Under the pieces are notes generated by a model. That model was not told the origin of the DNA. It did no database searches and saw nothing but the letters and a program-made list of their open reading frames with translations. The position numbers and the translations under genes are program-made. 64,000 nt of DNA from Lichenicola sp965198655 (GTDB lineage: Bacteria > Pseudomonadota > Alphaproteobacteria > Acetobacterales > Acetobacteraceae). This document shows, piece by piece, positions 7,506 to 16,126 of this stretch. Each line of letters opens with the position of its first letter. Within the stretch, counting starts at the first letter, position 1. The DNA is taken from NCBI GenBank assembly GCA_965198655.1, contig OZ240668.1, positions 2,170,001-2,234,000 of the forward strand. Reading direction: 5' to 3'.

Positions 7506-8669
7506 TCAGGGGTCCAGCGGCACGGCACGGGTGCCGCGCAGCAGGTGGGTGCAGCCAAGGCGGCGGGCCTCGGCCGCCTCGTCGTCGACCGGGCCCAGGG
7601 CGGCCAGGGTGGCGTGGCCGTCACGGCGCAAGGTGCGGGCGGCGTCGCGATCGGCGTCCTGCCCCACGAACACGCGCCGACGCTGGGCAACCGGTGGAGC
7701 GGCGCGCAGCAGGGCCTCGGTGCGGAGCGTCAGGCCGCAGGCGGGCTCGTTGCCGCCGCCGACGTAGCGGCCACCGCGACCGAGCTCCTCGTGACGGCCG
7801 GCGGCGTAGACAGTGACGCAGACGCCGGTGTGGTAGCGCCAGCCGCGGAACTCGATCGGGTCGAGGGTAAGACGCAGATCCGGCGCCAGTGCCGCGATCG
7901 CGGCGGCGGTGGCTTCCAGGCGGTCGCTGAGCGCCCGGGTGGCCGGCGGCAGGGGGGCGGCGCGCAGCACCGCCAGCGCCGGTAGGACGGGCCCCGCGCA
8001 CATCAGCAGGTCGGTCAGCACGCGGGCGAGCGGGCCCGCATGGCGCTCCACCGCGGCGGCGTCCTTGCGGTCGAGGGCGCGCAGCAGCAGCGGCCGGTCG
8101 GCGTCCGGGATGCCGCCCTCGGCGATCAGGGCCGGGGCGAGCGGCGGCATGGTGAGGTCGAAGCTGATCCGCGCGAGGCCGAGGGCGGCCAGCGCTTCCG
8201 CGCCGATCGCCACCACCTCGGCGTCGGCTTCCGGGCTGTCGGGGCCGATCAACTCGATGCCGGCCTGGCTGACCTGGCGGTCCGAGCTGAGCGCGCCGCC
8301 GTGGAGCTGCATGCAGGCGCCGGCGTAGGACAGACGCAGCGGGCGCGGCGCGTTGACCAGGCGGGTGGCGGCGATGCGGGCCACCTGCGGCGTCATGTCC
8401 GGGCGCAGGCCCATCATGCGATGGGTGTCGGGGTCCATCAGGCGGAAGGTCTGCTCGGCCACCGCCGAGCCGGAACCGGACAGCAGGCTGTCCTCGAACT
8501 CCAGCAGCGGCGGCTTCACGCGCTCATAGCCGTGGGCAGAGAACACCGCCATCAGCGCCTCGACGCCAAGCGCCTCGGTTTCCGCGTCGGGCGGAAGGAG
8601 GTCGCGCAGGCCGGCCGGCAACAGGGCCGGGCTGGGAGCGGCGGGGTGGTCGTCCATGGGGGGGGTCAT
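7506..8669 (-). CDS. hisZ: ATP phosphoribosyltransferase regulatory subunit
   Basis: A histidyl-tRNA synthetase paralogue without aminoacylation activity that forms the active hetero-octamer with short-form HisG in the first step of histidine synthesis. The 387-residue protein has the class II synthetase fold: LLPAGLRDLLPPDAE, FRLMDPDTHRMMGLRPDMTPQVARI (motif 2 region), and GGRYVGGGNEPACGLTLRTEAL. The HisRS catalytic and tRNA-binding C-terminal parts are absent. ATG 8669 and ATG 8657 are both possible starts. It precedes purA, a common alphaproteobacterial arrangement. Confidence 0.93.
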   Translation of the reverse strand: MTPPMDDHPAAPSPALLPAGLRDLLPPDAETEALGVEALMAVFSAHGYERVKPPLLEFEDSLLSGSGSAVAEQTFRLMDPDTHRMMGLRPDMTPQVARIAATRLVNAPRPLRLSYAGACMQLHGGALSSDRQVSQAGIELIGPDSPEADAEVVAIGAEALAALGLARISFDLTMPPLAPALIAEGGIPDADRPLLLRALDRKDAAAVERHAGPLARVLTDLLMCAGPVLPALAVLRAAPLPPATRALSDRLEATAAAIAALAPDLRLTLDPIEFRGWRYHTGVCVTVYAAGRHEELGRGGRYVGGGNEPACGLTLRTEALLRAAPPVAQRRRVFVGQDADRDAARTLRRDGHATLAALGPVDDEAAEARRLGCTHLLRGTRAVPLDP

Positions 8670-8927
8670 ATCACCCGGGCGGGCGGGCTTGAAGCGTGGC
8701 CAAGCGAGTGAGGAGTCGGGATGCCCGGGGGCGTGGCAGGTTGGGGCGGAACCGCCGCCGGCGTTGCGGGTCAGATGCCCGCTGCGCCTAGCTACGGGTC
8801 CGGAAGGGGTTGCAGGCCGACCGGCTGGAGCGGACCGGGCGGCATCGGCTTGGGACGGTGCTTGAAAATCGAGGCTGCGGTGCCCGTCGCGTGCGGCTCA
8901 CGTCCGGGCGCCGGCTCCGGGTGCGGG

Positions 8928-9899
8928 CTAGGGTCTCGGCGCCAGCCTGCGGCCCAGGAGGGTAGCGATCTCCTCCGTCGCGTCGAGGCAGGCCTGCGCG
9001 TGCATGGTCATCTGGATGAAGCCATGCGGCAGGTCGGGATAATGGACGTAGGTCAAGTCGTTGCCGGCGGCGGCGAGCTTTCGGGCATAGGCGTGGCCGA
9101 CGTCGCGGAGCATGTCGAAGCCGCAGGTCACCAGCAGCGCCGGCGGCAGGTCGGCATGGCTCCGGGCGTTCATCGGCGTCACGTAGGGCTGCGTGTAGTC
9201 GGTGCCCTGCGGTAGCAGGGACCAGACGAACAGCAGCACGCCCGCGGTATCGACATAGCCGCCGGTCCTGTTCTCGACGCCGGCCGGGGTGTCGAACGGC
9301 ATCGCCGCCTCGGGGTAGAGGGGCATCTGCAGGGCGAGACGCGGGCCGCCCTCGTCGCGCAGCTTCAGCGAGATGGTGCAGGTCATGTTGCCGCCAGCGG
9401 AGTCGCCGCCGAGCGCGATGCGGTCCGGGTCGACGCCGCGCTCCGACGCGTGGGCATGTAGCCAGCGCACCACGAACTCGCCTTCCTCGATCTGCACCGG
9501 CCACTGGTACTCGGGCGCCAGCTTGTAGTCGACCGCATAGACCTGGACCCCGGCGCCTTCGCAGAAACGCCGCATCGCGGTGTCGAACTGGTCGAGCGAA
9601 CCGACCACGAAGCCGCCGCCGTGCAGGTAGATCAGCGCGCCGGCCGGGCCGGACGTCGCGCCCGACGGGTGGTAGACGCGCACCATGACCGTGCCGTGCG
9701 GTCCCTTCAGGCCGAGATGCTCGACCCGCCCGACCGGCGGCGGATCGGCGTCGATGAACGCGTCGTGCTCCCGGCGCTGGACGTGGATCGGCGTGTGCGC
9801 GCCTAGCACGGGAGCGGTCTTCAGCCACGTGGCGATCTCGGGATCCTTGGTTCCGCTGGCCACGGTCTCGGGGATGGTCTTTGCGTCATACAGGGGCAT
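8928..9899 (-). CDS. Alpha/beta hydrolase, hormone-sensitive-lipase-type esterase
   Basis: Probably hydrolyses small esters. The 323-residue protein has the oxyanion-hole motif YLHGGGFVVG (about 88-97), the nucleophile elbow GGDSAGGN (catalytic Ser), LLVTCGFDMLRD with the acid residue, and PHGF with the catalytic His near the C-terminus. This set is diagnostic of the HSL family (esterase family IV). There is no signal peptide, so it is cytoplasmic. It stands alone, with gene-free DNA on both sides. The natural substrate cannot be told from sequence. Confidence 0.88.
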   Translation of the reverse strand: MPLYDAKTIPETVASGTKDPEIATWLKTAPVLGAHTPIHVQRREHDAFIDADPPPVGRVEHLGLKGPHGTVMVRVYHPSGATSGPAGALIYLHGGGFVVGSLDQFDTAMRRFCEGAGVQVYAVDYKLAPEYQWPVQIEEGEFVVRWLHAHASERGVDPDRIALGGDSAGGNMTCTISLKLRDEGGPRLALQMPLYPEAAMPFDTPAGVENRTGGYVDTAGVLLFVWSLLPQGTDYTQPYVTPMNARSHADLPPALLVTCGFDMLRDVGHAYARKLAAAGNDLTYVHYPDLPHGFIQMTMHAQACLDATEEIATLLGRRLAPRP

Positions 9900-10641
9900 C
9901 GGCCGTCTCCTTCGATCGATTGGGGGCGTCGGATGGCGTCATCGTCCCGGGGTCTGGGTTGGTTCCGGGGTGGCACCCTGTGCGGGAGGCGGCCGGTCGA
10001 ACGAGCGGCACGGCGTTCGGTCGCCGTTCGGTATCCTCGTGCTGACGTGGCAACAGCCTAGGCGGGCGGAACTCTCGCAGTTCGTTGATCGGGACTTCGA
10101 GAGGTCTGGCTGTCGGCACGCGGCCGATGTCCTCGAGCTTCGTGGCGAAGGGGAGACTAACCGCGACCCAAGCGGAAATTGCAGCGGGCTCGGCAATGGA
10201 GGTGCCAATTGTAGGGATCGGAGGGACACGACGGGAGTATCATGAGATGGTGTCATGATTCGGTCTTGGCTGGTTGTGGAGATGTGGGGACGGGGGTGTA
10301 CAGCAGAGGGGTGATTATCGGGCGGCGGCAGAAACGGTTTGCAGGGAAGTTGGGACGGGTCGTGTCGGAGGTTGAGCTTCGGGCCTCGGGGGGGGGATGT
10401 CGGCGATGACGCATGGAAGGGATGATGTCGACATTGGGACGTGCGGTAGGAAGCGCGCTGGGTAGGATCGTTCGGCAATGTCCGGGCGCCGGTCTGGGAT
10501 CGGGTGGGAGGTCCAGGGCAGCTTTCAGGCGGCGTACGCTCACGGCGGCGATCTCGGCGGGCGGCGGCGGCATGTGTCCAGGTAGTGCCAAACTATACCG
10601 TGGCGGGAGATACTCCGGTTCCGACATCCTTGGCGCAAAAC
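9900..10641. other. Gene-free stretch with a palindrome
   Basis: No convincing coding frame: the open frames here are Pro/Ser/Arg-rich in the way of random high-GC DNA. A perfect inverted repeat ATCATGA-GATGGTG-TCATGAT lies at 10239-10259, and a G-tract of nine at about 10389. The segment separates the esterase gene from the low-GC island at 10.6-11.5 kb. Confidence 0.5.
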
Positions 10642-11199
10642 TCAGCTCATCTCGACGCGCTCGCCAGAGATTGTGCTAATTGCCAGCATCTCGCGCACGG
10701 CGCTCCCCAGCGTCTCATCGCTGACCTCGAACGGGATCTGCTTCACCACGGCGGAGCTACGGGAGGTGTTCGCGAGGGCGTCCCATACCCCGCCGCGCTT
10801 CCGGTTCGTAGCTAGCAGTTCGATTGGACCGGAAGCGTCTCTGAGATAGGCTGCCGTTATACTCAGCGCCTTCGCTGTCACCGATCGCGCGGAGCGGTAG
10901 CGGTACGTCCTCATCAGATCGTCTACCAGGGCCTGGAAGACCTGGGCGCTTCGTTCCCTGTATCTCTGCTGGACCACAACACTGCGATCAAGCTCCTCGG
11001 CGCGGAACTGCTTCGACGTGAGCAGCGACTTCCGGACATTGGCACCAATCCACTCCTCCGAAACGGGCTCGGGTGCATGCGTATGCCATCCGGTATGGGA
11101 GACGCAGATGCCACCATACTGATCGACGCTAACGCAGGCGACGTAACGATCGGTGCGATACAGGTACGCATAACACCGAAGCCTGACCTGATACGGCAC
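10642..11199 (-). CDS. Unrecognised protein, paralogue of the gene at 31051
   Basis: A 185-residue soluble protein read from GTG 11199. It shares clear blocks with the product at 31051-31593: GWH..EP.S..WIG.N.R.SL near the N-terminus, a YR..SV.AxAL block, LATNRKRGG (against LAMNHKRGG), ALAN, and a near-identical C-terminus AVREMLAISTISGE. It also has DQYGGICVSHTGWHTHAPEP. Base composition is lower in GC than the flanks, pointing to transfer. A small gene ends 5 bases upstream and is probably cotranscribed. I recognise no family and give no function. Confidence 0.7.
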   Translation of the reverse strand: MPYQVRLRCYAYLYRTDRYVACVSVDQYGGICVSHTGWHTHAPEPVSEEWIGANVRKSLLTSKQFRAEELDRSVVVQQRYRERSAQVFQALVDDLMRTYRYRSARSVTAKALSITAAYLRDASGPIELLATNRKRGGVWDALANTSRSSAVVKQIPFEVSDETLGSAVREMLAISTISGERVEMS

Positions 11200-11204
11200 C
11201 TGAT

Positions 11205-11474
11205 TCAGTCTTCAACTTTGTCGATGGTTATGGCGACCGACTTCGTCGAGAGGATTGTATCCATCATCTGGTATCCTTCACAGATCGCCTGCCAGTGGTC
11301 ATCGATCATTCCTTTCGGAACAACCCTGAAGAAGCCGTATGTGCCGATGGCCTGCTGGGTGGAAGCAGGATTGGAACCCATAGTCCTGCTCATGGAGAAG
11401 TTTAACATCGCATTGGCGTGTTGAACCATCTTCACCGTGACCTTTCTCACACTTCCCAATATGGAACGCTCCAA
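11205..11474 (-). CDS. Unrecognised 89-residue protein upstream of the paralogue gene
   Basis: Reads MERSILGSVRKVTVKMVQHA and ends TKSVAITIDKVED, with no membrane segment or signal. It ends 5 bases before the GTG of the 185-residue gene, so the two form a pair. A possible broken counterpart, also just upstream of the paralogous gene, is described at 30833-31047. The pairing of two small low-GC genes resembles toxin-immunity or toxin-antitoxin layouts, but no motif supports that. Confidence 0.5.
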   Translation of the reverse strand: MERSILGSVRKVTVKMVQHANAMLNFSMSRTMGSNPASTQQAIGTYGFFRVVPKGMIDDHWQAICEGYQMMDTILSTKSVAITIDKVED

Positions 11475-11614
11475 TACTTCCCCCGTAGCGGACTGAGCCG
11501 ATCCAAAGCAAGTTGCCTATCAACGTGAAGCGGTTCGGCAGGACCGGGGTGCAGGGGCCGCCGGCCCTTGCCGGGTTCGGGCGGAGCCCGATTTTTCTTG
11601 GCTTACGGATCGGC

Positions 11615-12811
11615 TCAGACGCCGGTCAGCCGCATCGTCTCCGCCCACGCCCAGTCCAGCCAGGGAAGGGCCGCGTCGAGGTCGGCGGTCTCCACGGTGG
11701 CGCCGCCCCAGAGGCGGAGGCCAGGGGGAGCGTCGCGGTAGCTGGCGGCGTCCAGGGCAGCGCCTTCTCGGTGCAGGAGCGTCGCGAGACGGTTGGCGAC
11801 CGGGGCGCGGTGGTCGGGCGGGAGGGCGTCGAACCAGGGGGCGTCGAGGCGGAGGCAGATCGAGGTGCTGGAGCGGGTGCGCGGGTCGGCGGCGAGGAAG
11901 GAGGCCCAGTCGGAGCGTTGCTCCCAGGCGGCGACGGCGGCGAGGTTGGCGCGGGTGCGGGCAATCAGGGCGGGCAGTCCGCCGATGCGCTCGGCCCAGC
12001 GCAGGCCGTCGAGCGCGTCCTCGACGCAGAGCATCGACGGGGTGTTGATGGTGTCGCCGCGGAAGATGCCCTCGATCAGGCGGTGGGCGCCGGACGGGGA
12101 CGGTGCCGTCAAGCGGAACAGCTTGGGCAGCGGGCGCGGCGGCGGGGCGGCCTCCAGGCGCGCGACGGCGCGCGGCGAGAGGGCCAACATGCCGTGCGCA
12201 GCCTCGCCGCCAAGAACCTTTTGCCAGGACCAGGTGACCACGTCGAGCCGGTCCCAGGGCAGCGCCATGGCAAAGGCGGCGGAGGTGGCGTCGCAGATGG
12301 CGAGGCCGTCGTGGTGGGACGGGATCGCCTCCGGACCGGGCAGGCAGGCGCCGGAGGTGGTGCCGTTCCAGGCGAACACCACGTCGCGCGACCAGTCCAC
12401 CACCTGGAGGTCGGGCAGCGCGCCGTACTCGGCCTCCAGCACGCGGGCGTCGTCGAGGCGGAGCTGGGCCACTACGTCATGGGCCCAGGCGGCGGAAAAG
12501 GTGTCGAAGGACAGCACGTCGACGCCGCGCCGGCTCAGCAGCGACCACAGCACCAGCTCTACGGCGCCGGTGTCGGAGCCCGGCACGATGCCGAGGCGCC
12601 AGTCCGCGGGCATCCCCAGCAGGGCGCGGCTGCGGTCGATCACCTCGGCCAGCCGGGCCCGGGCGTCGGGGGCGCGGTGGCTGCGGCCCAGCAGGGCGCC
12701 GGACAGCGCGTCCAGGCTCCAGCCGGGGCGCTTGGCGCAGGGGCCGGAGGAGAAGCAGGGGTTGGCGGGGCGCCGGCTCGGGCGGTCGGTGGGCATGGCA
12801 GGGTCCGCCAA
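11615..12811 (-). CDS. serC: Phosphoserine aminotransferase
   Basis: PLP enzyme converting 3-phosphohydroxypyruvate and glutamate to phosphoserine in serine synthesis; also used in pyridoxal phosphate synthesis. The 398-residue protein carries the N-terminal NPCFSSGPCAKRPGWSL typical of the alphaproteobacterial form, FAWNGTTSGACLPG, and VVTWSWQKVLGGEAAHGML with the PLP-binding Lys. FRGDTINTPSML follows. ATG 12811 or the internal ATG at 12796 could be the start. The serA partner is not adjacent; a tRNA-Leu gene lies just upstream. Confidence 0.92.
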   Translation of the reverse strand: MADPAMPTDRPSRRPANPCFSSGPCAKRPGWSLDALSGALLGRSHRAPDARARLAEVIDRSRALLGMPADWRLGIVPGSDTGAVELVLWSLLSRRGVDVLSFDTFSAAWAHDVVAQLRLDDARVLEAEYGALPDLQVVDWSRDVVFAWNGTTSGACLPGPEAIPSHHDGLAICDATSAAFAMALPWDRLDVVTWSWQKVLGGEAAHGMLALSPRAVARLEAAPPPRPLPKLFRLTAPSPSGAHRLIEGIFRGDTINTPSMLCVEDALDGLRWAERIGGLPALIARTRANLAAVAAWEQRSDWASFLAADPRTRSSTSICLRLDAPWFDALPPDHRAPVANRLATLLHREGAALDAASYRDAPPGLRLWGGATVETADLDAALPWLDWAWAETMRLTGV

Positions 12812-12830
12812 AGGGCGCCAGAGGGAGAGC

Positions 12831-12914
12831 TGGTACGAGAGGGGGGATTCGAACCCCCATGCCTTGCGGCGGTCGATTTTGAGTCGACTACGTCTACCGT
12901 TCCGTCACTCTCGC
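12831..12914 (-). tRNA. tRNA-Leu (anticodon CAA)
   Basis: Minus-strand cloverleaf beginning GCGAGAGTGACGGAAC. The anticodon loop CTCAAAA sits on the stem GTCGA/TCGAC, giving anticodon CAA. It has a class II variable arm, the T-loop GGTTCGAATC and an encoded CCA at 12831-12833. The first acceptor pair is G-U. Confidence 0.93.
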
Positions 12915-12960
12915 GCCCGCCCTGGTTACCAGCACGGCAGGCGGCCCGCAACGCGGGGGA

Positions 12961-13722
12961 TCAGGCGGGGACCGTCGCGCGGTGGATACCGCACTCGACC
13001 TTGTCCAAGCCCGCCCAGCGGCCGGACCGGTCGTGGTCCTGTCCGCCGACGGCGCGGGTGCAGACGGAGCAGCCGACGGAGGGATAGCCGCGCTCGACCA
13101 GCGGGTGCGGCGGCAGGCGGCGGCGGGCCATCTCGGCCTGGATCCGGCTGGCGTCCCAGTCGGCGAGCGGGTTCAGCTTGATGCGGCGTCCGTCGAACTC
13201 GACCACCGTCATGGCGGCGCGGGTGGCGGCCTGGTGCCGCTTGCGTCCGCTGATCCAGCCGTCGAACCCGCGCAGCGCCCGCTCCAGCGGCTCCACCTTG
13301 CGCAGGGCGCAGCAGGCGTCGGGGTCGAAATGCCACAGCGCCCCGGACGGGTCGCGCTCCGTCAGCGACGCGGCCGAGGGGGCGACGTCGCGCACGTCGC
13401 GAAGCCCGAGCCGTTGCGCCAGCTCGTCGCGGTAGGCGAGCGTCTCGGGGAAGTGCTTGCCCGTGTCCAGGAACACCACCGGCAAGAACGGGTCGATCTC
13501 GGCGATCATCGACAACAGCAGCACCGACTCCGTGCCGAAGGACGACACCGCGGCGATCCGGCCGGGCAGGACCGTGTCCATCGCGGCGCGCAGGATGCGG
13601 CCCGCGTCGGCGCCATCGTGCTCCAGCGCACGAAGATGCCTATAGGCCGAGGCCAGTGTGTCGGGGTCCGCCGGATCGCGCGTGGGACGCGGATCGGCCT
13701 GGCCTGAAGAAGCCACGTCCAT
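12961..13722 (-). CDS. cysH: Adenylylsulfate/phosphoadenylylsulfate reductase
   Basis: Reduces activated sulfate to sulfite in assimilatory sulfur metabolism. The 253-residue protein has the PAPS-reductase P-loop-like VSSFGTESVLLLSMI, VVFLDTGKHFPET, and the cysteine set CCALRKVEPL, GCSVCTR and the C-terminal ECGIH active-site Cys. The CC...CxxC pairs indicate a [4Fe-4S] cluster, the type that uses adenylylsulfate (APS) rather than PAPS. No other sulfate-assimilation gene is adjacent. Confidence 0.92.
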   Translation of the reverse strand: MDVASSGQADPRPTRDPADPDTLASAYRHLRALEHDGADAGRILRAAMDTVLPGRIAAVSSFGTESVLLLSMIAEIDPFLPVVFLDTGKHFPETLAYRDELAQRLGLRDVRDVAPSAASLTERDPSGALWHFDPDACCALRKVEPLERALRGFDGWISGRKRHQAATRAAMTVVEFDGRRIKLNPLADWDASRIQAEMARRRLPPHPLVERGYPSVGCSVCTRAVGGQDHDRSGRWAGLDKVECGIHRATVPA

Positions 13723-13865
13723 GATTGCGCTGATCTCGAAATGCCGAACCGCATGAGGACAATAGCACGCCGCCTGGACGGGTTGCCTGCGAACAACGCC
13801 ACTTCTGTGTGAAGCTGCCGCGCATCCAACGCATGAGTGGCGTGAAACGAGCGGTCAGACAGCCA

Positions 13866-14903
13866 TCACTTGTGGATCACAAGGGGACAGAAGCGCCTGG
13901 CCAGGGCGCCGGAGTCGGCTTCGTCGGGGGCCAGGCCGATCAGCTTCATCTCGTCGATGTACTGCGCCACCTGCTCGCGCAGCTCGTGTCCGACCGGGTG
14001 CACCGCGTGGCCCTCGGCGCGGAGCATCCGTTCCAGCGCCTGCTGGTCCATGTCCGGCAGCTCGTCGGCCAGGATGCTGGCGGTCTCGCCGAGATGGCGC
14101 TGCACCGCCGCCGCCGCTTCCTGCACCGCCAGCACCAGCGACACGGCCGCCGCGGGGTCGGAGCGCCACAGGCCGCCGCCGATGCCGAGCACGCGGCTGA
14201 CGCGGGTGCCGTAGCTGCCGGTCATGCTGCTCGCCAGCTCGACCAGGTGGAGCTGCTCGCGCACCTGCCAGATCACCGGGTCGTGGCCCGCCACCGCCTG
14301 CACCCGACGCTCCGCCAACGCCTGCCCGAACTGGTCCGGCGGCAGTTGCACCCAGGTCACGTCGTGGTTGGGGTCCATGCCCTTGCGGCGCATGACGATG
14401 GAGAAGAACAGGCGGTCGGCGCCGTAATCGGCGATCCCGATCGCCTTGCGGTGCAGGTCCTCGATCCGCCTGACCGGCGACCTGCGGTCCACCAGGAGGC
14501 GGGCGCTGCCGCTCTGCAGGCCGCAGATCAGGCGCGCGTCCAGGTCGCCCAGCAGCCGCGGCAGCCAGGACAGCGCCGGCGCGATCGCCACGTCGGCGCC
14601 GCCCGTCCGCAGCCGCGCCACCGCCTCCTGTCCGGAGGCGAAGCCGCCCTGGATGGTGACGTCGAGGTTGTAGCGGGCGAACATGCCCTGGTGCACCGCC
14701 ACCATCAGCACCGGATCGTGTTCCGGATGTGGACAGCTCAGCAGGAGGCGGCGGTAGCGGCCGTCCGGGCGGGAGGCCTTGTCGCGATGCGGATGGCGGA
14801 GCTGGTTGCGCAGCACCAGCGCGCCCGCCGCCGTCAGCCCGAGGCCGGCGCCGATGCCCAGGAGCGGGCGCCGTCCGAGTGGCGGAGGCCCGGATCGTTC
14901 CAT
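13866..14903 (-). CDS. ABC transporter solute-binding protein (NrtA/SsuA/TauA-like), Tat-type signal
   Basis: Probably binds a small anion or sulfonate-like solute in the periplasm. The 345-residue protein starts with a twin-arginine-style signal (GRRPLLGIGAGLGLTAAGAL). The body has the NMT1/SsuA-like features MVAVHQGMFARYNLDVTIQ, GGADVAIAPALSWLPRLL and a late HPVGHELREQVAQYIDEM. No permease or ATPase gene lies beside it, so the rest of the transporter is elsewhere or the protein has another role. The ligand is unknown. Confidence 0.8.
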   Translation of the reverse strand: MERSGPPPLGRRPLLGIGAGLGLTAAGALVLRNQLRHPHRDKASRPDGRYRRLLLSCPHPEHDPVLMVAVHQGMFARYNLDVTIQGGFASGQEAVARLRTGGADVAIAPALSWLPRLLGDLDARLICGLQSGSARLLVDRRSPVRRIEDLHRKAIGIADYGADRLFFSIVMRRKGMDPNHDVTWVQLPPDQFGQALAERRVQAVAGHDPVIWQVREQLHLVELASSMTGSYGTRVSRVLGIGGGLWRSDPAAAVSLVLAVQEAAAAVQRHLGETASILADELPDMDQQALERMLRAEGHAVHPVGHELREQVAQYIDEMKLIGLAPDEADSGALARRFCPLVIHK

Positions 14904-14940
14904 GCTGGCAGCCCCCCTCCCCGGCGACCGGCGGTCGTAC

Positions 14941-15006
14941 GCGAAACCGCCTCCGGCAGCCAGGCGCGAAACCGCCTCCGGCGGCCGGGGTGCGAAACCG
15001 CCTCCG
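14941..15006. repeat. Three direct repeats of 15 bases
   Basis: GCGAAACCGCCTCCG occurs at 14941, 14966 and 14992, periods of 25 and 26 bases, between the solute-binding protein gene and the tRNA-Asn gene. The spacing is close to 2.5 helical turns. It could be a regulator-binding array or a slippage product. Confidence 0.6.
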
Positions 15007-15053
15007 AAGGCTTTACGTGCCGGCGCCGGCTCCGCTATAGGGTGCGCCGCCGG

Positions 15054-15128
15054 TCCCGGATAGCTCAGCGGTAGAGCAAGCGACTGTTAATCGCTCGGTC
15101 GTAGGTTCGATCCCTACTCCGGGAGCCA
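15054..15128 (+). tRNA. tRNA-Asn (anticodon GTT)
   Basis: Begins TCCCGGATAGCTCAGCGG. The anticodon loop CTGTTAA lies on the stem GCGA/TCGC, the T-arm reads GTAGGTTCGATCCCTAC, the acceptor closes with TCCGGGA, and CCA is encoded at 15126-15128. Confidence 0.95.
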
Positions 15129-15202
15129 GGCCTGCCCGGGCGGCGCCGGTTCCGGTCCGATACGGCTTGGCAACCGGCGCAGTTGCCGGCAAGAACCCTC
15201 GC

Positions 15203-15553
15203 ATGACCGAACCCTCCGATCCCGTCGGCACCGACCCATTCGCCCAGCTCGATATACGGGTCGGCACCGTCACCGACGCGCAGCCGTTCCCGGAGGCGCG
15301 TCGGCCGGCGTTCAAGCTGTGGATCGACTTCGGCGCGCCGCTGGGCATCAAGCGCTCTTCGGCGCAGATCACCCGGCACTACAAGCCGGACCAACTGATC
15401 GGCCGGCAGGTCTGCGCGGTGGTGAACCTCGGCTCCCGCCAGATCGGGCCGTTCGTGAGCGAGGTGCTCACGCTGGGCCTGCCGGACGCCGAGGGCGCGG
15501 TCGTGCTGGTCCGGCCGGACCACAAGGTGCCGGATGGCGGCAGGCTGTTCTGA
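15203..15553 (+). CDS. csaA: CsaA-type tRNA-binding chaperone-like protein
   Basis: A 116-residue single-domain OB-fold protein of the tRNA-binding family related to the C-terminus of MetRS; Bacillus CsaA acts as a secretion chaperone. Visible signatures are FAQLDIRVGTVTDAQPFPEARRPAF, LWIDFG, KRSSAQIT, and VVNLGSRQIGPFVSEVLTLG. Start at ATG 15203 gives the family's N-terminus. Its TGA overlaps the ATG of gpt (TGATG), so the two are coupled. Its role in this organism is not established. Confidence 0.88.
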   Translation: MTEPSDPVGTDPFAQLDIRVGTVTDAQPFPEARRPAFKLWIDFGAPLGIKRSSAQITRHYKPDQLIGRQVCAVVNLGSRQIGPFVSEVLTLGLPDAEGAVVLVRPDHKVPDGGRLF

Positions 15554-16068
15554 TGGCGACCCGCTACGTCACCGTGACCTGGGACCAACTGCACCGCGAC
15601 GCGCGCGCGCTGGCCGGGCAGTTGATCGCCGACGGTCCGTTCGCCGGCATCGTCGCCATCACCCGCGGCGGGCTGATCCCGGCCGCGATCATCGGCCGCG
15701 AGCTCGACTGCCGGCTGATCGAGAGCGTCTCGGTGTCGTCCTATGACCAGGTGCCGGAGGGGGACCAGGCGCTGGACAGCGAGCGGCGGCAGGGCGAGCC
15801 GGTCGTGCTCAAGCCGCCGGCCGCGGCGGGCGACGGCAGCGGCTACCTGATCATCGACGACCTGGTCGATTCCGGCGTCACCGCGCAGTTGGTGCGCCGC
15901 CTGCTGCCGCAAGCGCGGTTCGCCTGCCTGTATGCCAAGCCGGCGGGGCGGCCGTTCACCGACCGGTTCGTGGTCGAGGTGCCGCAGGACACCTGGATCC
16001 TGTTCCCGTGGGACACCGCGCCTTCCTTCGTGCCGCCGCTGGCGCGACAGGCAGCCGAGCCTGGCTGA
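15553..16068 (+). CDS. gpt: Xanthine-guanine phosphoribosyltransferase
   Basis: Salvages xanthine and guanine to nucleotides using PRPP. The 171-residue protein has VTWDQLHRDARALAGQL at the N-terminus, VAITRGGLIPAAII, and the PRPP-binding loop YLIIDDLVDSGVTAQLV. The C-terminal DTWILFPWD is also typical of XGPRT. It overlaps csaA by one base and is followed closely by murQ. Confidence 0.92.
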   Translation: MATRYVTVTWDQLHRDARALAGQLIADGPFAGIVAITRGGLIPAAIIGRELDCRLIESVSVSSYDQVPEGDQALDSERRQGEPVVLKPPAAAGDGSGYLIIDDLVDSGVTAQLVRRLLPQARFACLYAKPAGRPFTDRFVVEVPQDTWILFPWDTAPSFVPPLARQAAEPG

Positions 16069-16126
16069 GCGTCCGCCTGCGACGGAGGGCGTCAGCGTCC
16101 GGCACGTCGCGCTGCAGGACTGGTCG

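Noticed and set aside
6144..7985. 613-codon plus-strand frame over purA and hisZ
   Set aside because: Shadow of two confidently identified minus-strand genes; low-complexity Gln/Gly/Ala-rich product.
9939..10478. 179-codon minus-strand frame in the gap after the esterase gene
   Set aside because: Pro/Ser/Arg-rich random-like composition, no start signal, no domain; region treated as non-coding.
14941..15006. Short CRISPR array
   Set aside because: Repeats are only 15 bases with 10-11 base spacers and no cas genes nearby.
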